Shown: piece after piece, positions 30,991 through 41,246 of the stretch
Position numbering within the stretch: position 1 is the stretch's first letter
Layout of the letters: each line of letters begins with the position of its first letter
Assembly (NCBI RefSeq): GCF_002953195.1
Contig: NZ_CP026377.1
Location: forward strand, 2,976,001-3,040,000
Source of the DNA: Mixta gaviniae
GTDB lineage: Bacteria; Pseudomonadota; Gammaproteobacteria; Enterobacterales; Enterobacteriaceae
Reading direction: 5' to 3'
DNA: 64,000 nt
Notes under the pieces: model-generated
The model's input: the letters and a program-made list of their open reading frames with translations, nothing else
Databases searched by the model: none
What the model was told of the DNA's origin: nothing
Made by a program: the position numbers and the translations under genes

Positions 30991-32076
30991 TTGGGCGCTT
31001 ATCTGATCCGTCGTCTGCTGCTGATTGTGCCGACGCTGTGGGCAATCATTACGCTGAACTTTTTTATTGTGCAGATCGCGCCAGGCGGCCCGGTCGAGCA
31101 GGCGCTGGCCAATGCGCAATTTGGGCAGAGCAGCGGCCTGCCCGGCGGCGGCGAAAGCGCCAGCAGCCGCGCAGTGCTGAACAGCTCGCCGGGCGATAAC
31201 CAGTATCGCGGCTCGCGCGGGCTTGATCCGGAAGTGGTGGCGGAAATAACCCAACGCTACGGCTTTGATAAACCGCTGCACGAGCGCTATTTCACGCTGC
31301 TGTGGAACTACCTGCGCTTCGATTTCGGCGACAGCCTGTTTCGCAGCGCCTCGGTAGTGCAGATGATCAAAGAGAGCCTGCCGGTCTCCGTCTCGCTGGG
31401 TCTGTGGAGTACGCTGATCATTTATCTGGTGTCGATTCCACTGGGTATCAAAAAGGCGGTGCGCAACGGCAGCGCCTTCGATATCTGGAGCAGTACGCTG
31501 ATTATCATCGGTTATGCCATCCCCGCCTTTCTGTTCGGCATTATGCTGATCGTGCTGTTCTCCGGCGGCAGCTATTTCGACTGGTTCCCGCTGCGCGGGC
31601 TGACCTCGCCGCAGTTCGACCAGCTGCCGTGGTACGCGAAAATCGGCGACTACTTCTGGCATATTACCCTGCCGGTGCTGGCGACGGTGATCGGCGGCTT
31701 CGCCACCCTGACCATGCTGACGAAAAATTCCTTTCTCGACGAGATCCGCAAGCAGTACGTGGTGACCGCGCGCGCTAAAGGGCTTGATGAGAAAAAGGTG
31801 CTTTACCGCCACGTCTTCCGCAACGCCATGCTGCTGGTGATTGCCGGCTTTCCGGCCACCTTTATCAGCATGTTTTTTACCGGCTCGCTGTTGATAGAAG
31901 TGATGTTTTCGCTGAACGGCCTCGGCCTGCTCGGCTATGAAGCCACTATCCAGCGCGATTACCCGGTGATGTTCGGCACGCTGTATATCTTTACGCTGAT
32001 CGGTCTGCTGTTAAATATCCTCAGCGATATCACCTATACGCTGGTCGATCCGCGTATCGATTTCGAGGGACGCTGA
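30991..32076 (+). CDS. yejB: Peptide ABC transporter permease YejB
   Basis: A 361-residue DppB/OppB-type permease with about six membrane segments. It starts [19 protein letters not shown], has the family element [20 protein letters not shown], and has the EAA loop [21 protein letters not shown] place the start at TTG 30991, which aligns with the E. coli N-terminus and has AGGAG five bases upstream; the GTG at 30985 would overlap that site. The last base overlaps the yejE start. Confidence 0.92.
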   Translation: MGAYLIRRLLLIVPTLWAIITLNFFIVQIAPGGPVEQALANAQFGQSSGLPGGGESASSRAVLNSSPGDNQYRGSRGLDPEVVAEITQRYGFDKPLHERYFTLLWNYLRFDFGDSLFRSASVVQMIKESLPVSVSLGLWSTLIIYLVSIPLGIKKAVRNGSAFDIWSSTLIIIGYAIPAFLFGIMLIVLFSGGSYFDWFPLRGLTSPQFDQLPWYAKIGDYFWHITLPVLATVIGGFATLTMLTKNSFLDEIRKQYVVTARAKGLDEKKVLYRHVFRNAMLLVIAGFPATFISMFFTGSLLIEVMFSLNGLGLLGYEATIQRDYPVMFGTLYIFTLIGLLLNILSDITYTLVDPRIDFEGR

Positions 32077-33098
32077 TGAGCCGTTTAAATCCGGTCAACC
32101 AGGCGCGCTGGCAGCGCTTCCGGCAGAACCGCCGCGGCTACTGGTCGCTGTGGCTGTTCGCGCTGATTTTCACCCTCAGCCTCGGCGCCGAGCTGCTGGC
32201 GAACGATAAGCCGCTGCTGGTGCATTATCAAGAACGCTGGTACGCCCCACTGCTGTTCGACTATACCGAAAGCGATTTCGGCGGCCCGTTCGCCACCTCC
32301 GCTGACTATCAGGATCCCTGGCTGCAGCAGCGTCTGGCGCAGGATGGCTGGACGCTGTGGGCGCCGATCCGCTTCGGCGACAATACCATCAACTTTGCCA
32401 CCCGCGTGCCTTTCCCGTCGCCCCCCTCGGCGCAGAACTGGCTCGGCACCGACGCCAACGGCGGCGATGTGCTGGCGCGCATTCTCTACGGCACACGCAT
32501 CTCTCTGCTGTTCGGTCTGATGCTGACGCTGATCTCCAGCGTGATCGGCGTCGCTGTCGGCGCGGTGCAGGGCTATTTCGGCGGCAAGGTGGATCTGTTC
32601 GGCCAGCGTTTTATTGAAATCTGGTCCGGCATGCCGACGCTGTTTCTGATCATCCTGCTCTCCAGCGTGGTGCAGCCGGGCTTCTGGTGGCTGCTGGCGA
32701 TCACCGTGGCCTTCGGCTGGATGAGCCTGGTGGGCGTGGTGCGCGCCGAGTTTCTGCGCACGCGCAACTTCGACTATATTCGCGCGGCGATGGCGCTCGG
32801 CGTCAGCGACAGCCGCATCATGCTGCGTCATATGCTGCCGAATGCGATGGTGGCGACGCTGACCTGGCTGCCCTTTATTCTCTGCGGCTCGATCACCACC
32901 CTGACCTCACTCGATTTTCTCGGCTTCGGCCTGCCGCTCGGCTCGCCATCGCTGGGAGAGCTGCTGCTACAGGGAAAAAACAATCTTCAGGCGCCCTGGC
33001 TCGGCCTGGCGGGCTTTTTCACCCTGGCTATTTTACTGTCGCTGCTGATTTTTATCGGCGAAGCGGTGCGCGACGCGTTCGATCCCGCAAAGGTATAA
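32076..33098 (+). CDS. yejE: Peptide ABC transporter permease YejE
   Basis: A 340-residue DppC/OppC-type permease matching E. coli YejE. A long N-terminal periplasmic segment (about residues 40-130) with NWLGTDANGGDVLARILYGT precedes five membrane segments. The EAA loop RNFDYIRAAMALGVSDSRIM contacts YejF. It starts within the yejB stop codon (TGATG) and ends four bases before yejF, so translation is coupled. Confidence 0.93.
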   Translation: MSRLNPVNQARWQRFRQNRRGYWSLWLFALIFTLSLGAELLANDKPLLVHYQERWYAPLLFDYTESDFGGPFATSADYQDPWLQQRLAQDGWTLWAPIRFGDNTINFATRVPFPSPPSAQNWLGTDANGGDVLARILYGTRISLLFGLMLTLISSVIGVAVGAVQGYFGGKVDLFGQRFIEIWSGMPTLFLIILLSSVVQPGFWWLLAITVAFGWMSLVGVVRAEFLRTRNFDYIRAAMALGVSDSRIMLRHMLPNAMVATLTWLPFILCGSITTLTSLDFLGFGLPLGSPSLGELLLQGKNNLQAPWLGLAGFFTLAILLSLLIFIGEAVRDAFDPAKV

Positions 33099-33102
33099 CC
33101 CG

Positions 33103-34698
33103 ATGACCTCTCCCCTGCTCAGTATCAATCATCTCAGCATCGCCTTTCGTCACGGCGCGACCGAACGCCGCGTGGTCGACGATATTTCTCTTGCCGTCGA
33201 GGCGGGCGAAACGCTGGCGCTGGTGGGCGAATCGGGTTCGGGCAAGAGCGTGACCGCGCTTTCCGTGATGCGCCTGCTGCCCTCGCCGCCGGTCACGTGG
33301 CCGCAGGGCGAAATTCTCTTCGCCGGACAGGATCTGCTGCGCGCCGATGAGCGTACGCTGCAACGGCTGCGCGGCAACCGCATCGCGATGATTTTTCAGG
33401 AGCCGATGGTTTCGCTAAACCCGCTGCATACGCTGGAAAAACAGCTCTACGAGGTACTGTCGCTGCACCGCGGTATGCGGCGCGAGGCGGCGCGTGCTGA
33501 GCTGCTGAGCTGCCTTGACCGGGTCGGCATCCGCAACGCCCGCGGCCGTCTGGCTGACTATCCCCATCAGCTTTCCGGCGGCGAACGCCAGCGGGTGATG
33601 ATCGCCATGGCGCTGTTGACCCAGCCGGAGTTGCTGATTGCCGATGAGCCCACTACCGCGCTCGATGTCACGGTACAGGCGCAAATTCTGACGCTGCTAA
33701 AGGAATTAAAGCAGGAGCTGAATATGGGCCTGCTGTTTATTACCCATAACTTTACTATCGTCCGCCAACTGGCCGACAGCGTCAGCGTGATGCAGAACGG
33801 CAAAATCGTCGAGCATAACCGCCGCGACGCCCTGTTTAGCGCGCCGCAGCACCCCTATACGCGCCAGCTGATCGACGCCGAGCCGGAAGGCCGCCCGGAT
33901 CCGATTGACCTCAGCCAGCCTCCGTTGCTGCAGGTCAACGGGCTGCAGGTCGCCTTCGCGGTCCGGCGCGGGCTGCTGCGCCGGGTGACGCGCCAGCATC
34001 ACGCGCTGAAAAACCTTAGCTTCAGCCTGCGCCCCGGCGAAAGTCTGGGGTTGGTTGGCGAATCGGGATCGGGTAAAAGCACCACCGGACTGGCGCTGCT
34101 GCGGCTTATCGCCTCAGAGGGCGAGATCCTGTTTAATGGCCAGCCGCTGCATAACCTTAGCCGACGCCAGATGCTGCCCTGGCGGCCACGGCTGCAGGTG
34201 GTTTTCCAGGATCCCAATTCATCGCTTAACCCGCGTCTTAATGTGGTGCAGATTATTGAAGAGGGGCTGCGCGTGCATCGTCCGCAGCTGACGGCGCAGC
34301 AGCGCGAGCAGCAGGTGATCGACGCGATGCGCGAGGTGGGGCTGGATCCCGAGACGCGCTATCGCTATCCGGCAGAGTTCTCCGGCGGGCAGCGGCAGCG
34401 CATCGCCATCGCGCGCGCTTTAATTCTGCAGCCGCAGCTGGTGATTCTGGATGAACCAACCTCGTCGCTCGATCGCTCCGTGCAGAAACAGATACTGGCA
34501 CTGCTGAAAAAGCTGCAACGGGAGCATCAAATCGCCTGGATTTTTATCAGTCACGATCTGCAGGTGGTGCGTTCGCTCTGCCACCAGCTGGTGGTGCTGC
34601 GTCAGGGCGAAGTGGTGGAACAGGGCGAGTGCGAAGCGGTGTTTGCCGCGCCGCAGCAGGAATATACCCGTCAGCTGCTGGCGCAAAGCCTGGGCTGA
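33103..34698 (+). CDS. yejF: Peptide ABC transporter ATPase YejF, two fused domains
   Basis: A 531-residue protein with two ABC ATPase domains in tandem. The first has Walker [11 protein letters not shown] near residue 42, signature [14 protein letters not shown] and Walker [14 protein letters not shown]. The second has [14 protein letters not shown] near residue 320, signature [14 protein letters not shown] and [12 protein letters not shown]. Both sets look intact. It powers YejB-YejE. The same fused form occurs in E. coli. After the stop lies a 52-base repeat family rather than a clear terminator. Confidence 0.94.
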   Translation: MTSPLLSINHLSIAFRHGATERRVVDDISLAVEAGETLALVGESGSGKSVTALSVMRLLPSPPVTWPQGEILFAGQDLLRADERTLQRLRGNRIAMIFQEPMVSLNPLHTLEKQLYEVLSLHRGMRREAARAELLSCLDRVGIRNARGRLADYPHQLSGGERQRVMIAMALLTQPELLIADEPTTALDVTVQAQILTLLKELKQELNMGLLFITHNFTIVRQLADSVSVMQNGKIVEHNRRDALFSAPQHPYTRQLIDAEPEGRPDPIDLSQPPLLQVNGLQVAFAVRRGLLRRVTRQHHALKNLSFSLRPGESLGLVGESGSGKSTTGLALLRLIASEGEILFNGQPLHNLSRRQMLPWRPRLQVVFQDPNSSLNPRLNVVQIIEEGLRVHRPQLTAQQREQQVIDAMREVGLDPETRYRYPAEFSGGQRQRIAIARALILQPQLVILDEPTSSLDRSVQKQILALLKKLQREHQIAWIFISHDLQVVRSLCHQLVVLRQGEVVEQGECEAVFAAPQQEYTRQLLAQSLG

Positions 34699-34740
34699 GC
34701 GAAGACTTCGCGCGCAGAGGGTCATGAGCAGTAACAGGCT

Positions 34741-34856
34741 AAGCGTTGAGGCGACACCGCAACGCGCAGAAGATCACCAGCGGAAGCAAATTAAGCGTTG
34801 AGGCGGCACCGCAACGCACAGAGGATCTCAGCGGAAGCAAATCAAGCGATGAGGCG
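34741..34856. repeat. 52-base intergenic direct repeat, about 2.3 copies
   Basis: Units start at 34741, 34793 and 34844. The first two share AAGCGTTGAGGCG, ACCGCAACGC, CAGA-GAT and AGCGGAAGCAAAT in the same order; the third is cut short after AAGCGATGAGGCGACC. Spacing is 52 and 51 bases. It lies between the convergent ends of yejF and yejG. No hairpin with a T run was seen. Confidence 0.88.
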
Positions 34857-34861
34857 ACCTC

Positions 34862-35203
34862 TTAACGCGCCCAGGCGGTAAAGGTTTCCGCAATCGCCAC
34901 GCCCTGATTTTTCAGGCGCACCGTAGCGGCGCTTTCGTCGCTGCGCTGGACAAACAGGCAAGGTTCGCCCTGCCATTCAACCACCGTGCAATCGACCTGA
35001 ATGTCCGCCAGCATGGCGCGCATCTTCTGCATGATCTCCCAGGCAGGCGCGCCGTCGTGGCTCAGCAAACGCAGGCCGATAAGATCGTCTTCCGCCGCCA
35101 GCGCATTGAGCGTGTGCGGCTCTACCACGCCGCCGGCCAGACCGGCAGCCCAGCGATAGCTTTCTGGTAAACGGTGTACCACCGACAGCTGTAAAGTGTT
35201 CAA
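34862..35203 (-). CDS. yejG: Conserved protein YejG
   Basis: A 113-residue cytosolic protein matching E. coli YejG (114 residues), with conserved TLQLSVVHRLPESYRWAAG, EPCLFVQRSDESAATVRLKN and GVAIAE. The function is not established. I choose TTG 35203, which gives the E. coli-like N-terminus LNTLQLS and has GGGGA seven bases upstream. An ATG six codons earlier (35221) is possible but would overlap that site. The 243 bases upstream hold its promoter and the end of bcr, and I see nothing else there. Confidence 0.85.
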   Translation of the reverse strand: MNTLQLSVVHRLPESYRWAAGLAGGVVEPHTLNALAAEDDLIGLRLLSHDGAPAWEIMQKMRAMLADIQVDCTVVEWQGEPCLFVQRSDESAATVRLKNQGVAIAETFTAWAR

Positions 35204-35446
35204 ATGCAATCCCCAGAGCATCTGATGCTCGCTGTGTGTGCCTGCGCGGCCGGTTTTAGCGGAGCGCGCAGATCACGTTGAGCATTTTATCGTCACGGCG
35301 TTTTGAGAGTTATCTCTCATTTTGCTGTATATGTATCGCGTTCAGGAAATCGGCACAACCATTTTTGCTTCATTTCCGTAACTTTTACACGCGATTACTT
35401 TCACATATAAGCAACAATTCACCGTTGCGCCAGGGCTAAACAGGTA

Positions 35447-36649
35447 TCAGGAGGCGGAAAGCGATTTACGCGTCCGGCTGGCGTAGAGACAGAGCAGCAG
35501 CGAACAGGTGGCGCACAGCGCGATTGACCAGACCATCGGCCAGGCGCTGGTGAAATTGGCCATCGACAGCAGCGCGCCCACCAGCGCGCCCACGCCGAAA
35601 CGCAGCGTGCCCGCCAGCGACGAAGCGGTGCCGGCGATGTGCGGGAATTCATCAAGAATGACCGCCATGGCATTGGAAGAGACCATCGCCACGCAGCCGA
35701 TAAACATCGCCACGCCAAACACCAGCGGCAGAAAACCCAGCCCGAAAGCGCTGACGATCAACAGCCAGATGCCCATCGCAAACTGAATAACCAGCCCGAA
35801 GCGGAACATCGCCAGCGGCCCGAAACGGCGCACCGAGCGGCTGTTAATCAGCGTCATAATAAAGAGAAACACCACGTTCAGGGCGAAGTAGTAGCCGAAA
35901 TTCTGCGGCGAAACGTGATTGATCTCGATATAGACAAACGGCCCGGCGTTAAGGAAGGAGAACAGCCCGGCAAAAGAGAAACCGCTGGCCAGCATATAAC
36001 TGAAGGCGCGCTTATGGCGAAACAGCGACAGGAAATTCTTCAGCGTGGTGCGCAGATGAAAACGCTGGCGCTGCTCTTTCGGCAGGGTCTCTTTAATCTG
36101 CGTCGCGACCATCAGCGTCACCGCCAGCGCCGCCAGCGATAAGGCCCAGAAAATGGCGTGCCAGCTCCACAGCACCAGCAGCCAGCCGCCGATGATCGGT
36201 GCCAGCAGCGGCGCAATGGTGGTCACCAGCATCACGAACGACATCATGCGCGAGAACTCCTCTTTCGAGAAAGAATCGCGCATCAGCGCGTTAATCACTA
36301 CGCTGGCGGCCGCGGCGGAAAGCCCATGGAGAAAGCGCATGTTGATCAGCTGCTCGACGCTCTGCGACATAGCGCAGGCCGCCGCTGCCAGCGCGAAGAT
36401 CAGCGTGCCGACGGTGATCACCGGCTTGCGGCCAAAGCTGTCCGCCAGCGGCCCGTAAAAGAGCTGACCGAGCGCGAAGCCGAGAATATAGGCGCTGAGC
36501 GTCATCTGTACGCTGCCGGCGCTGACGCCATACTCTTTGGCGATCTGCGGCATCGCCGGCAGATACATATCGATCGACAAAGGCATCAACATCGCCAGCA
36601 GGCCGAGAATAACCACCAGCCCGGTGGATGAGTTCTTTTCCTTCTTCAC
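35447..36649 (-). CDS. bcr: Bcr/CflA family multidrug exporter Bcr
   Basis: A 400-residue drug/proton antiporter of the major facilitator superfamily (12 segments), matching E. coli Bcr, which confers bicyclomycin and sulfonamide resistance and exports some peptides. Motif A lies in [16 protein letters not shown], motif C in [21 protein letters not shown] 36649 aligns with the E. coli N-terminus and follows GGAGG by eight bases; the ATG five codons upstream overlaps that ribosome site. rsuA lies 35 bases upstream on the same strand, as in E. coli. Confidence 0.93.
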   Translation of the reverse strand: MKKEKNSSTGLVVILGLLAMLMPLSIDMYLPAMPQIAKEYGVSAGSVQMTLSAYILGFALGQLFYGPLADSFGRKPVITVGTLIFALAAAACAMSQSVEQLINMRFLHGLSAAAASVVINALMRDSFSKEEFSRMMSFVMLVTTIAPLLAPIIGGWLLVLWSWHAIFWALSLAALAVTLMVATQIKETLPKEQRQRFHLRTTLKNFLSLFRHKRAFSYMLASGFSFAGLFSFLNAGPFVYIEINHVSPQNFGYYFALNVVFLFIMTLINSRSVRRFGPLAMFRFGLVIQFAMGIWLLIVSAFGLGFLPLVFGVAMFIGCVAMVSSNAMAVILDEFPHIAGTASSLAGTLRFGVGALVGALLSMANFTSAWPMVWSIALCATCSLLLCLYASRTRKSLSAS

Positions 36650-36684
36650 AGCAACGTCCTCCATTCGGCCCGCTAAGGCAACGA

Positions 36685-37389
36685 TTAACGCGGCGCGCCG
36701 ACGCAGGCGATCTCTTCTTCCGTCAGCGGGCGGTATTCGCCGGGCTCCAGCGTCTCATCCAGCGTGATGCCGCCGATGCGCTCGCGATGCAGCGCCACTA
36801 CGCGGTTGCCCACGGCGGCAAACATGCGTTTAACCTGGTGATAGCGCCCCTCGCTGATGGTCAGACGCACTTCGGTCTCGCTTAACGCTTCCAGCACCGC
36901 CGGTTTGGTCAGCGTTTTTTCGCCATGCAGCTGCACCCCCTCGGCGAAGATCTGTGCGGTCTCGTCGCTCAGCGGCGCTTCCAGCGTCACCCGATAGGTT
37001 TTATCGCAGTGATGGCGCGGCGAGGTGATGCGGTGCGACCACTGGCCATCGTCGGTCAGCAGCACCAGCCCGGTGGTGTCGATATCGAGTCGGCCAGCGG
37101 CGTGCAGCTTCCAGGCGGTAGGCTCTTCGATAAAGTAGAGGATGGTGGGATGATCGGGATCTTCGGTGGCACAGACATAGCCCTGCGGCTTGTTCAGCAT
37201 AAAGTAACGCGGCCCGACCTGGAGCTGCAGCAGATTGCCATCATATTCGACCTGGTGTTCCGGCAGCACCTTAAACGCGCCGTCGCGCACCATTTCGCCG
37301 TCGACCGTTACGCGTTTCGCCCGCAGTTCGCGCGTGGCGATGGCCCGGCTCACTTCCAGTTGTTGAGAGAGAAATTTATCAAGTCGCAT
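36685..37389 (-). CDS. rsuA: 16S rRNA pseudouridine(516) synthase RsuA
   Basis: A 234-residue pseudouridine synthase that modifies U516 of 16S rRNA. The N-terminal S4-like RNA-binding domain has [20 protein letters not shown]. The catalytic domain has the motif [20 protein letters not shown] with the nucleophile Asp in RLDIDTTG. The later [17 protein letters not shown] is also conserved. ATG 37389 fits the E. coli start, and 37 codons of open frame upstream are ignored. It is divergent from radD. Confidence 0.95.
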   Translation of the reverse strand: MRLDKFLSQQLEVSRAIATRELRAKRVTVDGEMVRDGAFKVLPEHQVEYDGNLLQLQVGPRYFMLNKPQGYVCATEDPDHPTILYFIEEPTAWKLHAAGRLDIDTTGLVLLTDDGQWSHRITSPRHHCDKTYRVTLEAPLSDETAQIFAEGVQLHGEKTLTKPAVLEALSETEVRLTISEGRYHQVKRMFAAVGNRVVALHRERIGGITLDETLEPGEYRPLTEEEIACVGAPR

Positions 37390-37548
37390 TGCTATTGTGA
37401 TGCCTGTAGTCTGACCTGGAGAGATGCGCGCCTGGCGCGCAGAGAAGCGCTCAGTATACCGGGAGTTGCCGACAGCGGACAGGGTGAAATGCCGTTTCAT
37501 CCGCTTTCATGCCATAATAGGGGCCGGTTTCCAGAATGCGTTATGCCC

Positions 37549-39303
37549 ATGTCGTTTACCCTGCGTCCTTATCAACAGGAGGCGGTTGCAGCCACGCTCA
37601 ACCACTTCCGCCGTTCTCAACAGCCTGCGGTTATTGTGCTGCCTACCGGCGCCGGTAAAAGCCTGGTGATCGCCGAACTGGCGCGCGTCGCGCGTGGCCG
37701 CGTGCTGGTGCTGGCCCACGTTAAAGAGCTGGTGGCGCAAAACCACAGCAAATATTGCGCGCTGGGGCTGGAGGCGGATATCTTCGCCGCCGGCCTGGCG
37801 CGGAAAGAGAGCCAGAGCAAGGTGGTGTTCGGCAGCGTCCAGTCGGTGGCGCGCAACCTGGCGCAGTTCGACAGCGCCTTTTCGCTGCTGATCGTCGATG
37901 AGTGTCACCGCATCGGCGACGACGAAAACAGCCAGTACCAGCAGATCCTGACTCACCTGCGTCAGCACAATCCCCAGCTGCGGCTGCTGGGCCTGACCGC
38001 TACCCCCTACCGTCTCGGCAAGGGGTGGATCTACCGCTTTCACTATCACGGCATGGTGCGCGGCGACGAGCGCGCGCTGTTTCACGACTGCATCTATGAG
38101 CTGCCGCTGCGCTATATGATCAAGCACGGTTTCCTGGTGGCGCCGGAGCGTCTTGATATGCCGGTGGTGCAGTATGACTTCAGCCGCCTGAGCGCGCAGG
38201 CGAACGGCCTGTTTTCCGAGGCCGATCTCAACCGCGAGCTAAAACAGCAGCAGCGCATCACACCGCATATTATTAGCCAGATCGTGGAGTTCGCCGCCGA
38301 CCGCAAAGGGGTGATGATTTTTGCCGCCACCGTGGAACACGCCAAAGAGGTGCTGGCGCTGCTGCCGGAAGGTAAGGCGCTGGTCAGCGCCGAAACGCCG
38401 GGGCCGGAGCGCGACGCGCTGATCGCCGCCTTTAAACAGCAGGAAATCAAATATCTGGTGAACGTGGCGGTGCTGACCACCGGCTTCGACGCGCCGCACG
38501 TCGACCTGATCGCCATTCTGCGTCCCACCGAGTCGGTGAGCCTGTATCAGCAGATCGTCGGACGCGGGCTGCGCCTCAGCGAGGGCAAAACCGACTGTCT
38601 GATCCTTGATTACGCCGGCAACCCGCACGACCTGTTTACCCCGGAGGTCGGCGCGCCGAAAGGCAAAAGCGACAACGAGCCGGTGCAGGTCTTCTGTCCC
38701 GCCTGCGGCTTCGCCAACACATTTTGGGGCAAAACCACCGCCGACGGCATGATCATCGAGCATTTCGGCCGCCGCTGTCAGGGGGTAATGGAGGATGACG
38801 AAGGTAACCGCGAGCAGTGCGACTATCGCTTCCGCTTTAAAAACTGCCCGCACTGTAACGCCGAAAACGATATCGCCGCGCGCCGCTGCCACGAATGCGA
38901 CGCGGTGCTGGTCGATCCTGATGATATGCTGAAAGCGGCGCTGAAGCTTAAAGACGCGCTGGTACTGCGCTGCGGCGGCATGACGCTGGAGGCGGGCCGC
39001 GACGACAAAGGCGAATGGCTGAAGGCGACCTATTACGACGAAGATGGCACCAGCGTCAGCGAACGTTTTCGCCTGCAGACGCCGGCGCAGCGCACCGCGT
39101 TCGAGCAGCTCTTTATGCGCCCGCACCAGCGTGCCCCCGGCGTTCCGCTCGGCTGGCAGACCGCCAACGATGTGGTGGCGCTGCAGCCGCTGCTGCGTCA
39201 TCCCGATTTCGTGGTGGCGCGCGCGCGCGGCCAGTTCTGGCAGGTGCGCGAAAAGGTCTTCGATTATCAGGGGCGCTATCGCCGCGCCAACGAGCTACGC
39301 TAA
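37549..39303 (+). CDS. radD: DEAD/DEAH-like DNA repair ATPase RadD (YejH)
   Basis: A 584-residue superfamily 2 helicase-like ATPase matching E. coli RadD, which helps RecA-dependent repair of double-strand breaks. Q-like motif LRPYQQEAV, Walker A LPTGAGKS (about 31-38), DECH box at about 117-120, LTATPYR, and motif [15 protein letters not shown] are present. The C-terminal zinc-binding part has cysteines in [29 protein letters not shown] and [10 protein letters not shown] 37549 ([10 protein letters not shown]) fits E. coli; ATG 37543 two codons earlier is equally possible. Confidence 0.94.
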   Translation: MSFTLRPYQQEAVAATLNHFRRSQQPAVIVLPTGAGKSLVIAELARVARGRVLVLAHVKELVAQNHSKYCALGLEADIFAAGLARKESQSKVVFGSVQSVARNLAQFDSAFSLLIVDECHRIGDDENSQYQQILTHLRQHNPQLRLLGLTATPYRLGKGWIYRFHYHGMVRGDERALFHDCIYELPLRYMIKHGFLVAPERLDMPVVQYDFSRLSAQANGLFSEADLNRELKQQQRITPHIISQIVEFAADRKGVMIFAATVEHAKEVLALLPEGKALVSAETPGPERDALIAAFKQQEIKYLVNVAVLTTGFDAPHVDLIAILRPTESVSLYQQIVGRGLRLSEGKTDCLILDYAGNPHDLFTPEVGAPKGKSDNEPVQVFCPACGFANTFWGKTTADGMIIEHFGRRCQGVMEDDEGNREQCDYRFRFKNCPHCNAENDIAARRCHECDAVLVDPDDMLKAALKLKDALVLRCGGMTLEAGRDDKGEWLKATYYDEDGTSVSERFRLQTPAQRTAFEQLFMRPHQRAPGVPLGWQTANDVVALQPLLRHPDFVVARARGQFWQVREKVFDYQGRYRRANELR

Positions 39304-39335
39304 GCGGCGTGTTGGCGCCGCGCCAGGCGCTGCGT

Positions 39336-39452
39336 TTGCGTCGGCCGGTAAAGATGGCTATAATGCCGCGCGCTTTTGTCTGACAAGAGCTGAACAATCC
39401 TGACTGCTGCTGGGTCGCCTGTAGCAGTATCATCTATTTAAAGAGAGTTACC
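39336..39452 (+). promoter_or_regulatory. rplY promoter and mRNA leader
   Basis: A -35 TTGCGT (39336-39341) and a -10 TATAAT (39359-39364) are spaced by 17 bases. The leader of about 80 bases contains CTGCTGCTGG and CCTGTAGCAG, which can pair. In E. coli, L25 represses its own translation by binding the rplY leader. A similar role here is inference; the leader lies in the right place and can fold. Confidence 0.7.
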
Positions 39453-39737
39453 ATGTTAACTATCAATGCAACTGAACGTAAAGAGCAGGGTAAGGGTGCG
39501 AGCCGCCGCCTGCGCGCAGCTAACAAATTCCCGGCTATCGTTTACGGTGGCAAGGAAGCAGCTGTTTCCATCGAGCTGGACCACGACAGCGTGATGAACC
39601 TGCAGGCTAAGCCTGGCTTCTACGACGAAGTACTGGTTCTGAACATCGATGGCAAAGAAACTCAGGTGAAAGTGCAGGCGGTACAGCGTCATCCGTTCAA
39701 GCCGAAACTGCATCACATCGACTTCGTTCGCGCTTAA
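39453..39737 (+). CDS. rplY: 50S ribosomal protein L25
   Basis: A 94-residue protein that binds loop E of 5S rRNA in the large ribosomal subunit, matching E. coli L25. It shows the short single-domain form ([20 protein letters not shown], then FPAIVYGG and [16 protein letters not shown]), without the CTC extension. Codon use is of the highly expressed type. GAGAG precedes the ATG by seven bases. A near-perfect bidirectional terminator follows. Confidence 0.97.
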   Translation: MLTINATERKEQGKGASRRLRAANKFPAIVYGGKEAAVSIELDHDSVMNLQAKPGFYDEVLVLNIDGKETQVKVQAVQRHPFKPKLHHIDFVRA

Positions 39738-39750
39738 TCGCAACAACGAT

Positions 39751-39780
39751 AAAAAAACGCCGCAATTGCGGCGTTTTTTT
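39751..39780. terminator. Bidirectional terminator between rplY and yejK
   Basis: A 30-base perfect palindrome: seven A, ACGCCGCAATTGCGGCGT-type stem, seven T. It serves rplY on the plus strand and yejK on the minus strand. Confidence 0.95.
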
Positions 39781-39812
39781 ATGCCTGCGCGCCGGGATTG
39801 GGCGCGCGTGGC

Positions 39813-40817
39813 TTACTTGCCGCTGGTGCGGCGCTGCAGCTGATCGCGCAGATTGGGCGGCGTCCCCTTGATGGTCAGGGTATCGGTCACCGGATCCCAG
39901 AAAATACGCTCGCCGAGCAGCATGGCATCAAAGTTGATAGTCAATCCCCCGCCGCTGCCGGCGAATTTCGTCAGCTGACGCAGGGTGCTGCGGTCGGCCG
40001 GAAAATGCTCTTCCAGCTCATAGCCCTGCTCCTGCGTGAACTCGCGGAAATTCTTCTCGCCCAACGGCGGCAGCTCGCGCGCCAGATCGTCGATGGCGAT
40101 CTCTTCGCCCGCCTGCAGCTGCTCGTTGCAGTAGCTGTACACCTGCTGGCGGTAGTTCTGCCGCTCCGCCTTATCCAGATCGGACTCGGCGCAGTAATCG
40201 TCCACCGCCTGCAGCAGTCCGCGGTTCTGCGCTTTAGTATCCAGCCCGACGCTGGCGCCGAGGAAATCCATAAAGAAATCGGCAACCTTACGCCCTACCC
40301 GCCCGCGCAGGAAGGTCAGATAGCGCGTCGATTCCGGATTGGTTTCCCATTCGGTCAAATCGATGCGCGCCACGATATCGGCGTGGTTGATATCCAGATA
40401 GTGAACGCTGCTGATATCGAGCTGCTCATTGACGCGCATGCTGCTTTGGCTGTTCAGCACCGCCACCAGCAAATACTCCACCGCCAGATAGCGATAGTGG
40501 CAGAACAGCACGATGCCGCCTTCGGCAAAGGGATATTTCGCCAGCTCATCGCGCAGCCGGCCGGTGGCGGCGCGGCTGAACGCCAGAAAATCCTGCTGGC
40601 CCTGGCGGCAGTCGCGCAGCGTTTGCGCCAGCTCGCTTTCGGGGTTGAACAAGCCGAACGCTTTGCTCTTGGCGCTGTAAACCCGGTGCAGCTCTTCCAC
40701 CAGCTCCGACACGGCCTGGGTGGTCGGCAGCAGGCTGTCGCGCAGCACCAGCTCCAGCGTTTGCTCATCACGTTTAATCAACTGATGCAGGGCAATCTGG
40801 TCGATATCCAGACTCAT
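39813..40817 (-). CDS. yejK: Nucleoid-associated protein YejK (NdpA)
   Basis: A 334-residue cytosolic protein matching E. coli YejK, found in nucleoid preparations and binding DNA. The N-terminus [20 protein letters not shown] and central [20 protein letters not shown] are conserved. ATG 40817 has AAGGAGAG seven to ten bases upstream; 54 codons of open frame before it are ignored. Its 5' end is divergent from yejL, as in E. coli. Confidence 0.94.
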   Translation of the reverse strand: MSLDIDQIALHQLIKRDEQTLELVLRDSLLPTTQAVSELVEELHRVYSAKSKAFGLFNPESELAQTLRDCRQGQQDFLAFSRAATGRLRDELAKYPFAEGGIVLFCHYRYLAVEYLLVAVLNSQSSMRVNEQLDISSVHYLDINHADIVARIDLTEWETNPESTRYLTFLRGRVGRKVADFFMDFLGASVGLDTKAQNRGLLQAVDDYCAESDLDKAERQNYRQQVYSYCNEQLQAGEEIAIDDLARELPPLGEKNFREFTQEQGYELEEHFPADRSTLRQLTKFAGSGGGLTINFDAMLLGERIFWDPVTDTLTIKGTPPNLRDQLQRRTSGK

Positions 40818-40997
40818 GGTAGACTCTCCTTTAAGCTTCAGGCGCGTATTCAAACACCGCGCGCCGTTGCGATCAACCGGCGGATGCGCGAATGCCGTTC
40901 CCGGCCGAAGTTTAACGCCGCGCTGACGATAAAAGTGCAGAAAAAAAGGCGTGCTTACGGTAAGATACCGCCTTTTCAATACGTATTAGTTAAGGTT

Positions 40998-41225
40998 ATG
41001 CCACAATCATCCCGTTACAGTGACGAACGCGTGGAGCAGATCCTCGCACAGCTGGTGAAGGTGCTGGAAGAAAACCAGGCGCCGACCGATCTTTCCCTGA
41101 TGGTACTGGGAAATATGGTCACCAATTTAATCAATACCAGCGTGGCGCCTGCTCAGCGTCGTGCGCTGGCCCGTTCCTTCGCGGATGCGCTTCAGGCCTC
41201 AGTACGCGAAGATAAAGCCCATTAA
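40998..41225 (+). CDS. yejL: UPF0352 protein YejL
   Basis: A 75-residue helical protein matching E. coli YejL in sequence and length ([20 protein letters not shown] and [20 protein letters not shown]). Its function is unknown. A longer open frame runs through it from 39798, but that is the antisense of yejK. Start ATG 40998 follows AAGG. yejM begins 21 bases after the stop, so the two are probably one transcript. Confidence 0.92.
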   Translation: MPQSSRYSDERVEQILAQLVKVLEENQAPTDLSLMVLGNMVTNLINTSVAPAQRRALARSFADALQASVREDKAH

Positions 41226-41246
41226 TGTGATGATCTGACCGCAAAT

